Assembly: GCA_036346205.1 (NCBI GenBank)
Contig: JARFJB010001987.1
Span: 1,077,501 to 1,141,500 of the forward strand
Source: Vesta saturnalis
Lineage: Eukaryota; Arthropoda; Insecta; Coleoptera; Lampyridae
DNA length: 64,000 bases
Direction of reading: 5' to 3'
The position numbers were made by a program, and so were the translations under genes. Under the pieces are notes generated by a model, which ran no database searches, had not been told where the DNA came from, and saw only the letters and a program-made list of their open reading frames with translations. Below, one piece after another: positions 52,505 to 61,804 of the stretch; position 1 is the first letter of the stretch, and every line of letters begins with the position of its first letter.

Positions 52505-53515
52505 TGCATTCTAATAAGGGGCCCTAATGCTAGCTTATAAGACAGGTCTTCGGAACTTCTTTGAGGGCTGCGCCCCCTGGCTCTTGGATGGAAATACGGT
52601 TGATGCCTTCGTACATTGTCGTGAACACTTGGCGGGATATTTGAATTTGTATTCTAATAAGGGGGCCTTAATGCTAACTTATAAGACAGGCATAGGTCTT
52701 TCCAACGTACTCTTGGGGCTTCACACCCTTGTCCTGACCCTTGGTGGAAAATTCGGAATTGTATTTAAGTGTCTGTCTGCATTTCTGCTTGGTTATGGAG
52801 GGGAATTTGAATTTGGGGGCCTAATGCTAACTTGTAAGACAAGTGTAAGGCTTCGCAACTTGCCCTCGGGGCTTCGCCCCACTTATCGTGATCGGAACTT
52901 ATTCAGGGACCTTCGCGTATTCTCGTGGTCCCCTTGACGGGAAATTTGAATTTGTAATGCTAACGTGTAAGACAAGTGTAAGACCCTCGGCCATTTTGTT
53001 ATAATTAAATTTGAATTTTAGTTCTAATAAGGGCCCTAATGCTAACTTGTAAGACATGTATAGGATTTCGCAACTTGTTCTCGGGCCTTCGCCCCCTTGT
53101 CGTGCCCCACGAGCTCAAATTTTGAAATTGTTATTAGCGCTATCTACTTGTGTATAGACCAATGAATGTTTTCGTAATATAGCTGGCGCACCTGGCGGTA
53201 TATTTTAAAAGTACATACAGGTCTCTGTAATGGTTATGGTGGGAAACTTGAAATAAGAGGTCTAACACTAACTTTTAAGGTAAGACGTGTGCATTTGGGC
53301 CTCAACCCTCCGATCAATCTCGATCAAATCAAACAATGGGGCTTCGCCCCTTGCCCTAGCACCTTGGCGGTAAATTTTAATATGTATTTTAATAAGGGTC
53401 CTAATGCTAACTTGTAAGGCTACACAAAAAAAGTTTGCCTCAAGTAGGATTTGAACCTGCGACTATTCTAATAATGGAGCCTAACGCTAACTTATAAACA
53501 GTTATAGGTCTTCAT
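52505..53515 (+). repeat. Dispersed repeat family R2, tandem-like array of about eight units
   Basis: The core AATAAGGGNCCTAATGCTAACTTATAAGACAG recurs near 52510, 52650, 52820, 52955, 53022, 53268, 53385 and 53470. GGGAAATTTGAATTTG and GGGGCTTCGCCCC-type segments lie between copies. Spacing is irregular (about 70-250 bp). Just before its right edge (53446-53462) a B-box-like GGATTTGAACC occurs on the minus-strand sense. Open frames across it (for example 52527-52937) are fortuitous. Confidence 0.8.
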
Positions 53516-56198
53516 ATAGGTAAAATCTTGCGACGCGAGGCTTTCGGCGAAGGCTGTTTCTGCGATCTCCACTCCAACCCTCCCGAACATAATCGAGATT
53601 ATGCAAAATGCTTAGGGATCATTTAAATAAAAGTGAAACTAGATTTACAACACTTTTATTTTTACATAAACAAATAGGTGACTTTACATTTTTTGCAAAT
53701 GTTATTTAATTAACAGAAACATTATTATTTACAATATACAATTTTACACACAAAATACAATTCTTTCTTTATGTCTACAAGGCGTATGTTTTAGTACGTC
53801 CAATTTAATTTTAGTTTTATAATTTAAATCTATACGTTGTTCTTCCAATTCCCTTTCTCACCAATAATTAGGTATGTACAACGAGCCCATATTTTCTAAT
53901 TGTAATATATACCGCAATTTATTTCTATAACTTATCTGTTTAATACTTATTATAACTAATTCTGCCCTCTCGGACAACTGTTCCAATTTCCTACAGTTTG
54001 TAGTCTTAATATTACCTTTCATTTCTTGCATTCGAAGGTCGTTAATTTGTTCCACAGCTTATTGGGTAAAACATTCTTGTTCCAAATTCTCTAGTACTTT
54101 AGAATGTAGTATAATATTTCCTATTCTAGCAAACGTATGATCGTTAAATGTGCTCGTACCGTTTGTATGAGAGGTTCTTGGTTTGGTAAGGAAAGTACCT
54201 TGAACCCATTCTAAGGAACAAAAATAAACCCTTCGTGAATAAGTTTTTTTCTCTTTACATTTAAAAAATAATTGTTAAAATAATCTCTTATAAAGTACAG
54301 TTTTTATTCCATCTCTTTCTGCAAGTGTTCCATTTTCTTTAAACTCTACCATTATTTGTTCTTTTTCCAATAAATCCATATACTCTTCTTTTATACTGCT
54401 AGGCTGTTGTATATAGTCCAATTTTCGTTTCTTTAAAGCCACTTATTCCAGTTGCAACTTACGCTTCTTAGTGGATATTACGTAAGCTTGGGAAAGGGGT
54501 TCTATTTCCTTAATGGGATATGGTTTTATTTCTTTTTCTACTAACTTGGGAGATTACAATAGTTGTTTTAACGAGACCATTCTGCGCTATATTAATTTCT
54601 TCCGGTATTGTAGAAAACGCTGTCATAGATTTCGTAAAATAGGTTTCGCTAGCCTTAATAAAACACTTCTGCACAATACGTATTTTGTCTTTGTTTTCTT
54701 CTTCTTCCATAACCTCGATGTAGTTTATGGGCAGACAATTAAAACCAAAGGCAGAAATTGCATAACTTATTATTTTTTCTCTTCCTTTCGAATCGATGTG
54801 TAGTTTTGATTGGATCCCAGTCAACTTTCTTGTATTCTCGTTTCCCCAGTATAAAAATTGCAACATATTGTTAAACACTATTTTGTAAACTGTCTCTTCG
54901 TTTTAGCCACATTCTTGGGATAGGTACAGAATACATTGGTGCATCTTGGAAGTAATTTTTACTACTTTCCAATAATGTTAAATAATCTGCAAGAGGGCTG
55001 TACACCTCGTTTCCAGAATAATAAGCCTCGTTGCTTTAGTTTTGCTTCCAATCTGGTAATTCCGTGCTTCTTGGCCAGAGTAGAATAAAATGTTTCCTTT
55101 AATCTTGCATGCGGACAATTAAAAAAAACTATAAGATGGTTTCCGATAGTTTTATTACTACCAGGACTTGTTATTTAGCAAATAAATTTGATGTAAATTT
55201 TTATTCTGGCATTAGAAGCCTACCAAGTTAGGCAGTCTATAACAACCGTATTATCGTTATCTACAACCACATCACAATCTTTCTTGCACTCGCCTTGGAG
55301 ACAGAAATTGAAATTGTTAATTAAATAGTGGCACATTCCTACCTTATCAATGATTCCTGCGAAATCTTGCGTAATGTCCAAATCCAAAAGATAGTAGTTT
55401 TCCTTCTTAAGTTGGGTTAATAAACCGGGTAATTCATGTAAAGGAGTCTTCGATTTAACATCGGCAAGCTAGATTTTGTAAGGAATACAAACCGGCTGGG
55501 TATATTTTTTAGTTACACTTTGCAAACCATGTTTTCCAATAATTTGCATAACACCTTTTGTCATTCGGTTCGAGCCATTAAAAATGATCGGAAGCTTAGC
55601 CTTAACTACAAGACTAGCCGAAACAAATTCACCAAATATTCTTCGGAGGAAACTATTAAACGAACCACAAATGTCTTTCTTTACAAGTGGTGTTTTTCCT
55701 TGTCCATTGCAATGCTCTATTCCGCAAATTTCAACAACCATTATGTTATCGCAAAATGAATCGGTAATAGATATGATTCTAAACCCTTGTCTTGTAACAA
55801 CACCTCTCACATAATTAATATTACCAATATCCGAAACAAGATTATTATATCGTAAATTCTCCAATAACAGCCATTGTCCAAATCTTTCGTTTGTGGGTTT
55901 AATTTTTCTTCCATAAAGTTCGGAAACATTAAAAACTTTAGAGGGACCCATGTTAACGGTTCGAGCGACTGCTAAGAAATAAATTAAATCGTTCCTGCAT
56001 CGCCGCTACATTAGAAGTCTGCAGCAATGTTCGGATAATCTCGGTTATGCTTGGGAGGGTTGGAGTGGGGATGTTTCTTGCGTTTAGGTTAGATTAATAA
56101 ACGCACGGTTTTTAGGCTAGGTCAATGCTCGCGCATTGGAGTGGGGATCGCTGAAAGAGCCTCTGCCGAAAGCCTCGCGTCGCAAAATTTTACCTATG
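53516..56198 (-). mobile_element. 2.68 kb element with long terminal inverted repeats and one decayed gene of unassigned class
   Basis: The outer inverted repeats share ATAGGTAAAATNTTGCGACG followed by CGAGGCTTTCGGC (left 53516-53548, right as reverse complement from about 56196). The match continues to GCGATC and CCACTCCAA. A further 34-bp match (CCACTCCAACCCTCCC ... GAGATTAT) follows directly on the left (53578-53616) but lies about 86 bp further in on the right (about 56030-56075), so one end gained or lost DNA. The element sits inside the R2 repeat array: R2 sequence resumes on both sides (53300-53515 and 56230-56395). A single minus-strand reading path fills it. No target duplication was assigned with confidence. 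Confidence 0.78.
53744..55951 (-). pseudogene. Decayed gene of about 735 codons; possible Rep_trans-like replication/transposition protein
   Basis: The start is at 55951 (M-G-P-S-K-V-F-N). Frame one is intact to 55469, then continues in the same frame to about 55045 with isolated stop codons. A frame change leads to an open piece at 54878-54510, then more broken frames, ending with a stop at 53744-53746. Visible features: C-L-Q-G-E-C-K-K-D-C followed by D-C-L-T-W (about 55310-55225); A-R-I-K-I-Y-I-K-F-I-C (about 55210-55175); G-I-T-R-L-E-A-K-L (about 55060); a lysine-rich region (about 54460-54380) and a charged C-terminus. The R-x-x-Y-x-K ... R-L-E order resembles the active-site region of Rep_trans (PF02486) rolling-circle initiators, where Y is the nicking residue. 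This is a suggestion from pattern only. Confidence 0.6.
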
Positions 56199-56213
56199 AG
56201 GTCTATATAAGAC

Positions 56214-56690
56214 GTGTACATCAGCTTTCGGAAAACCAAAGCAATCAACCTCGATCAAATCAAACAACAGTGCTTCGTCCCTTGTCCTAGCCCCTTGGCG
56301 GTAAATTTGAATTTATATTCTAATTCTAGATTTGAATCTACGACTATTCTAATAAGGGGCCTAACGATAACTTATAAGACAGTTATAACGCTCGAGAGCA
56401 AGTTGCTATACCTGTCTTACAAGTCAGAATCAGGCTCCTTATTAGAATACAAATTCAAATTTCACACCAAGAGGCTTATTGCAATGCACGAAGGCCCTCG
56501 AACAAGTTCCGATCACGGCAAGGAGCGAAGCCCTGAGAGCAAGTTGCGAAGCCCTACACCTGTCTTACAAGTTAGCATTAGGCCCCCTTATTAGAATACA
56601 AATTCAAATTTCCCGCCAAGAGTATCACGACAATGGACGAAGACTCACGAGCAAGTTCCGAAGACTTATGACAAAAGTGCCTTAATCGCC
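56214..56690. repeat. Dispersed repeat family R2, right of the inverted-repeat element
   Basis: The segment CGATCAAATCAAACAA ... GTCCTAGCCCCTTGGCGG repeats the left-flank sequence of 53300-53370. One R2 core is in plus sense (about 56345-56385). Two more are in minus sense (about 56405-56450 and 56560-56600). Confidence 0.8.
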
Positions 56691-56739
56691 ATGGTCGACC
56701 AACCAATCAGAAACCAGGGGGGTAGTCACCTGACCATCC

Positions 56740-56925
56740 CCAGACCCCTAAACACTGGGGTAGACTGTCAAGGCCTTAATTAGGATTGAAAATGCCGTCA
56801 AGGGCTGAAAATTCCATCAAAGGGTTAAAAAACACCCCAGAAAAGAAGCCGACCTCCAGCCGAAAGGTCACTAATTAGGGTAAAAATATCATCAAGGGGT
56901 TGAAAATACCATCACGGCCTCGCTG
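56740..56925. repeat. Dispersed repeat family R1, fifth copy
   Basis: CCTTAATTAGGATTGAAAAT, CCGTCAAGGGCTGAAAAT and CATCAAGGGGTTGAAAAT units. The orientation matches the copy at 16840. Confidence 0.75.
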
Positions 56926-57052
56926 ATTGCTCGAATCTGGAGCGTCGCGACGGCGGTCGTCGTTGGCCCTCAGGTGACCTCATTCTACTCACAACAATAA
57001 CAACAAAAACAATGAGCTGTTCGTGGCTCATTAAAAAGGCTCTATGACGTAC

Positions 57053-58020
57053 CTAATTTCCGCTAAATAAAATTTTATTATTAATGCTTTCTTCAATGTA
57101 TCCTTCGGCTGTAGAAGAACTTTTCCAACCTCCATGACGGTTCAGTTGGATGATATCACCTCCTCCATTAACTAAAAGGGTAGCTGACGTGCGACGAAAA
57201 CTGTGGCCTCTATATAATTTATAATCTGATAAATTCAAATACTGGGCGATTTCACAGGGTATTTTTCCAATTATATTCATTCCCACCACTTGTTTAGAGA
57301 ATTTTCCGTTACAATATCGTAGAAATAGACGATATAGGGTGTCGTCATCTGATGATCTCAACGCAACATACCTTCTGTAAAATGATAAAAAATCAAGTTC
57401 TTTACTATTAGTAACAGTAAAGACACGATTTTTTCTTGTTTTTGAGTTAGGAATTTTTACTATTAATAGCGAATCTTTGTCTTCTATGGTCATTTTCACA
57501 AGTTCATCTCGTCTACATGCACCGAAAACTCCCATAATTAATACTACCTGTCAATAAAATAGCTTATTAATATTTACAGAGTAATGAATAGTGTTAAAAA
57601 TATTTCATCTGGCGTTTCACAGAGGAATTTGAACAATTCTTCTTTGGTGAAAGTTCTTGATTTTTTTGGTTAGTATTCTACAGATTGGCGTTTTAGGTAT
57701 GCGATTAACTTCGTATATTGGCTGATGTCAATATTGTTTCTTACAGATAACACAGATCGTAGCATTCAGTACACCGACCAAAGTGTAGCAGAGTTCATAG
57801 TTTTAGCTTTTTCACTAAAGTAAGCCATCATTACGTTTTCAGTGTACCTTCTAACTTTCCTTGAATTACACCATGTGATGAAGAGTTCGTACTGCTTTTC
57901 ATACTTCTCCCGCGACTTTTCTGGCAATACGTTTAATGTCGCGACTTGCAATTTCAGGTGGTGTGCATGAAAAATCACTACAATCATTTTCTTCTTCCAT
58001 TTTTGCTGCTTCACGCTCAC
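57053..58020 (-). pseudogene. Crypton-type tyrosine recombinase, interrupted
   Basis: Tyrosine recombinases of this class move Crypton elements by site-specific recombination. The N-terminal SAM-like core-binding domain (58020-57766) includes L-P-E-K-S-R-E-K-Y and the W-C-N segment. The catalytic domain (57535-57053) retains Arg I (A-C-R-R-D-E-L), H-x-x-R (G-H-S-F-R-R), the second His (R-H-G-G-W-K-S) and the nucleophile Tyr (A-E-G-Y-I-E-E-S). Between them the frame has three stops (about 57764, 57662 and 57569) and a register change near 57545. A TTTTATTGACAG acceptor-like site sits at that change, so part of the gap might be an intron, but no donor gives a clean join. Every catalytic residue survives, so decay is recent or the catalytic half is under constraint. 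Confidence 0.8.
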
Positions 58021-58149
58021 ATACGATTATTATTTAGGAAATTTTTCATTCAAATGAAAGATATCATTTACTCGTTGTCATTGGATACTCTGAGCAATGC
58101 ATATTTGATTTATAGTTAATAATTGGGAGAGCGAGCGTTTTTTTTATTT

Positions 58150-58649
58150 AGTCGCTTATAAGCGACAAAGTGACATTCCTCGAAAAAGATGACGTTTGCG
58201 TTGTCAAAAATTCAAATACGAGCGCAAATGCCTATTTTGGATATCGATTGTAGAAAAATAGCTATTACAACTTACTGCATAGCCATGCCGCATGCATGGA
58301 AACGTGACTTTACCGTAGATTTGAAATGGTATTAAAATTTTGCGTGGTAGGAGACACGGCGATATTTTTAACCAAATAAAATTTTATTATTACCTTTACG
58401 TTGGTAACAGATAACATAAAGCATTATATAAATGGTTATGTTTGCATGTCTAAAGTAAAATTGGCTGTTTAGATAAATTCATTTAAGTTCTTTTTTTATG
58501 TTCGCTTAGTAAGGTTAAGTAGTACCCTTGTATAATTTTTCTCCAAATAATAATAAGGTAAAGAAATAAGGCCCCGTTTTGGAAAATCTACACGAAATTT
58601 TTGTGTTTTCAAAAAAATTAATATAAGTAAACCTTGTGAATAGTTCAAG
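58150..58649 (+). promoter_or_regulatory. Duplicated upstream/leader region of the 8-finger gene
   Basis: The sequence is homologous to the minus-strand region 28600-28100 upstream of the 23-finger gene. It is conserved up to the ATG, with TAGTTCAAG immediately before it. No TATA box, initiator or intron could be assigned with confidence. Confidence 0.6.
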
Positions 58650-59567
58650 ATGTCAGCTGCAGTTAATAAAAATATAATAAAATTGGAACTCAAGGAAGAA
58701 CCAATCGATTTATTCCTTGTCCAACAACAAGTCATTATAAATAATGATATAAAACAAGAAGTTAATTTAGATATTAATAATTTAAAAAGTGAATATGCAA
58801 ATAATTCAATCATTAAAGAAGACTGTGATTCTTATTTGAGACAACTCGATTCTAATGTAATACACTCCTCACTATTGTATGGGTGCAATGAATGCGACTA
58901 TTCTACAAAATGTAAGCGCTATTTAAAACATCACCTTGCCATACATACTTCACATTGTACATTCAAATGTCATCAATGTGACTATTCAACAAATTTGAAA
59001 AGATACATAAGAAGACATTTAATTATACATATTTCAAGTAATATTTACAAATGTAATCAATGTGATTATTCATCAAAAGTGAAGCGCAATTTAAAACAAC
59101 ATCAATTAATGCACACTTTAAATACTGACTACAAATGTGATGAATGTGGTTATTCAACAAAAGTAAAGGGCAATTTTAAACGACATCAGTTAAGACACAC
59201 TTCAAGTACCAATTACAAATGTACTCAATGTGATTATTCATCAGTATTGAAACGAAATTTAAAACATCATCAATTAAAACACACTTCAAGTACTAATTAT
59301 AATTGTAATCAATGTGATTATACATCAAAATTGAAGGATTATTTAAGAAAACATCAATTAATTCACACTTCAAGTACCAATTACAAATGTGATCAATGTG
59401 ATTATTCATCAAAATGGAGCCGCAATGTAAAAAGGCATAGATTAATACACACTGTAAGCACTGATTACATATGTGATCGATGTGACTATTCTACAAAACG
59501 AAAAAGTTATTTGTTACGTCATTTTGCCAAAAATAAACCAGTGTGTAGTAGGAGTTGTAGGGAGTAG
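58650..59567 (+). CDS. Intronless C2H2 zinc-finger protein with 8 fingers
   Basis: This is a 305-aa probable nuclear DNA-binding protein and an inverted paralogue of the gene at 28099-25928. The N-terminus (about 65 aa) differs at only a few residues and keeps the psi-K-x-E motifs (L-K-E-E, I-K-Q-E, L-K-S-E). Fingers 1-4 match fingers 1-4 of the long paralogue, and fingers 5-8 match its fingers 20-23. Finger 5 is a hybrid: it begins like long-paralogue finger 5 (Y-K-C-T-Q-C) and ends like fingers 14/20 (S-S-V-L-K-R-N). That marks the join where 15 fingers were lost here or gained there. The last finger ends H-F-A-K-N-K-x-x-C. Downstream DNA (59570-59640) also matches the paralogue's 3' flank. 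The frame is intact. Confidence 0.88.
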   Translation: MSAAVNKNIIKLELKEEPIDLFLVQQQVIINNDIKQEVNLDINNLKSEYANNSIIKEDCDSYLRQLDSNVIHSSLLYGCNECDYSTKCKRYLKHHLAIHTSHCTFKCHQCDYSTNLKRYIRRHLIIHISSNIYKCNQCDYSSKVKRNLKQHQLMHTLNTDYKCDECGYSTKVKGNFKRHQLRHTSSTNYKCTQCDYSSVLKRNLKHHQLKHTSSTNYNCNQCDYTSKLKDYLRKHQLIHTSSTNYKCDQCDYSSKWSRNVKRHRLIHTVSTDYICDRCDYSTKRKSYLLRHFAKNKPVCSRSCRE

Positions 59568-59644
59568 AAGTTTATTTCCTTATTGTGCTAATACATAGCT
59601 GTGGTGTTGTTTATGGCTGTGATACATAGTATAAATATCTGGAT

Positions 59645-60040
59645 AAAATTTTGATAATACAAAGCATTTTCAATTATATTTAATTAATTTTTGGACAGTT
59701 TATTTTGTATTAAGAAACTTTATGAAGAAAAGTTATGTAAAATTAACTTTTCTTTAAAAATATGTCTACACATTTTCTCATAAAATGAATTATTCTGATA
59801 TTAAACTAACACTTAAATTCTACCTTAGGAATTTGTTTGCCCCTAAATTACGCCTCATATTAAAAAATTGCATAGAACATAATTAATCGATATGTTTAAG
59901 ATCTATATGATAGATTTTTATGTCTTAGATAAATACCTACACTACAACTGTTTCAGAAATATTTGTTAAAAACCAAAAACTTCTAATAAACCTCCCTCTC
60001 CTCCGCTGAATTTCTTCTAAAACATACACACGATACGCGA
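59645..60040 (-). repeat. Dispersed repeat; inverted copy of 18007-18365
   Basis: Matches 18365-18007 in reversed order, including GACAGTTTATTTTGTATTAA, ATATGTCTACACATTTTCT and TTCTAATAAACCTCCCTCTC-like segments. It directly adjoins the 3' flank of the 8-finger gene. Confidence 0.7.
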
Positions 60041-60291
60041 TTACACACAACGCTGTCTCTAGTTCGTAAGTGTACAAACACAGTGCAAGCAGGTGTCCGC
60101 TTACCGGTAACCAGCGCCGACTCGTGCTTATAGGCGCGAAAAATGAATGCATTGTTTTTAAATCGGCTAGTACCTACATAGTAAAAAGCAGGTAGAGGCG
60201 GGAACCAGCGTTCTCGCTTTAACCGCATTTAAAATTTAGTTTATTTCTGGTTGCACGTGTCACGCCAGTGTCTTTTTAGTTCTAACTTATG

Positions 60292-60420
60292 ATGGATAAG
60301 GAGTTACTAATAGCTGCAGTTTTTGAAAAAACCCCTATTTGGGACAAAAGGATTAAGGTGCATAGCAATCGAAATGTTGTCGACAAATATTGGAGGGAAA
60401 TAAGCGCCGTAATGAAATAA
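60292..60420 (+). CDS. MADF-like DNA-binding domain fragment of the outer Harbinger element
   Basis: A 42-codon frame begins M-D-K-E-L-L-I-A-A-V-F and continues with P-I-W-D-K-R, then V-V-D-K-Y-W-R-E-I. These are the aromatic and tryptophan positions of the first two MADF helices. Harbinger elements encode such a partner beside the nuclease; it binds the ends and helps import the transposase. Only the N-terminal half is present before the stop at 60418, so it is truncated, or the rest lies beyond an unresolved intron. Confidence 0.55.
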   Translation: MDKELLIAAVFEKTPIWDKRIKVHSNRNVVDKYWREISAVMK

Positions 60421-60488
60421 GATGGTGAATAGGCAATATTTATTTATAAACGTTGTGGTGATTGATCAAAACATAAATTTGTATTAAC

Positions 60489-60817
60489 TTATTTAAAGGT
60501 AAGATAAAGGATGTTGTGAAAAATACGTGACAAAAATATCGCGAATACATTAAGACGTCTTCCAGTCATTTGTGTTTCAGTATTTGTCTCGCAATTTTCC
60601 ACAGATACGTCGCTAAGGTGTCTTTGAAAACCTTCCTTATGAATGATTGTATTATGTAAAATGCAAATACATTTAATAATGTCATCTGCTGTCTCAATAT
60701 TGGTTTCAATGCTTTTTGAAAGTATACGCCATTTTGCGGTGATTATTCCAAATGCACATTCAATGCATTTTCTAGCACGAGATAAGCGTTTATTAAAATA
60801 TTCATGCTCAACACTTA
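60489..60817 (-). pseudogene. C-terminal half of the outer Harbinger transposase (separated by the inserted element)
   Basis: Reading leftward from the insertion boundary: E-H-E-Y-F-N-K-R-L-S-R-A-R-K, then C-I-E-C-A-F-G-I, which carries the catalytic Glu, then W-R-I-L and I-K-C-I-C-I-L-H-N-T. It stops at 60489-60491, with a possible frame change near 60560. It continues the gene at 63253-63788. Removing 60818-63252 and one TTA duplication puts both halves in one frame. Confidence 0.85.
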
Positions 60818-61210
60818 TGTCCGTACTTATAGTCGCTGCTCAACCTTGTACTTGAGCTATACTCAAACAAGCATTCTCGAAGTAATGAGAATGACTTGAG
60901 CGTGAGGCCGTCCTATACTCCAATCTTCGGCAATTCTCGGCGAAGTTTAAAATATTATCATATAATTTGGTAACTTTAATTCTTTACGGTTGTGATATAG
61001 GGAATTGTTCAATTATTTTGATCATGTTTATTTGCTTGTCATTTTAGTTTGTTTATTGTAGGTTATCTTTATTATAGTTTGCTGTTCATTGATAATTTAA
61101 AAAACCATAATCGTGGTGCGAATTAATATTTTATCATTGATAACCATAAAAGTGATTTAAAAGTAAGCAGGTATAAGAGTTTTTATTCTACGAAACCAAA
61201 TTTTTACGGA

Positions 61211-61758
61211 ATGGAGGAAAAATCTGTAGCTTATACAGAGAAGGAAAAGCTTCTGTTAATTTCAATTATAGACCAACATAAAATCGTTGAAAATAAAAAA
61301 ACTGACGCTTCCACAATCCAAGCAAAAAATCAGGAATGGGAGAAAATCATGGTTGAATATAATTCTCAAGCTAACATTATTAACAACTCCAGAAATTCAA
61401 CTCAACTAAAAAAATTGTGGAACAATCTAAAGCAAAGGTATATTTTCTAATAAAGTACATGCGGCTGCTCACAGGGGGTGGATCACCTCCAAAAGAATGT
61501 ACAGAATATTTGATTTCAGACATACCTGTAACACCAAAAAATGAAAGGGTTGATGTAAACCTTGTACAAAAGGAATGCGATCTGCGTATTAAAAAAATGA
61601 AAGAGGCAATACTTCAACAGGAGGAAATTCACTGTATTCGTTTGCGCATTGAAAATGAAATGCTAAAAAAAGTATCTGCAGAGTGCAGAAAAGCCGAAGC
61701 AGAAGAAAAACTGGCAGTTTTAAAATTAGAACAATTTAAAAAAGAAAATTTATTGTAA
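61211..61758 (+). pseudogene. Myb/SANT-like DNA-binding partner of the inner Harbinger transposase
   Basis: Residues 1-75 form a three-helix Myb/SANT-like domain (T-E-K-E-K-L-L-L-I ... W-E-K-I-M-V-E-Y ... L-K-K-L-W-N-N-L-K). The frame stops at 61448-61450 and the rest lies in the +2 register from 61417. That part has the G-G-G-S-P-P linker and a long charged C-terminal coiled coil (about 61560-61755, rich in E, K and L). The join is probably a frameshift, because the intervening bases are too few for an intron. Confidence 0.75.
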
Positions 61759-61804
61759 CTTATATGTTAGGTACATAATAAATAAAATTTTAATTTAATG
61801 TTAT

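Noticed and set aside
55469..55951. Resemblance of the G-V-V-x-x-Q-G-F-x-I-I-S-I-T-D segment to ribosomal protein S11
   Set aside because: Only a few residues agree, the length and downstream sequence do not fit, and the frame continues into an unrelated 735-codon protein path.
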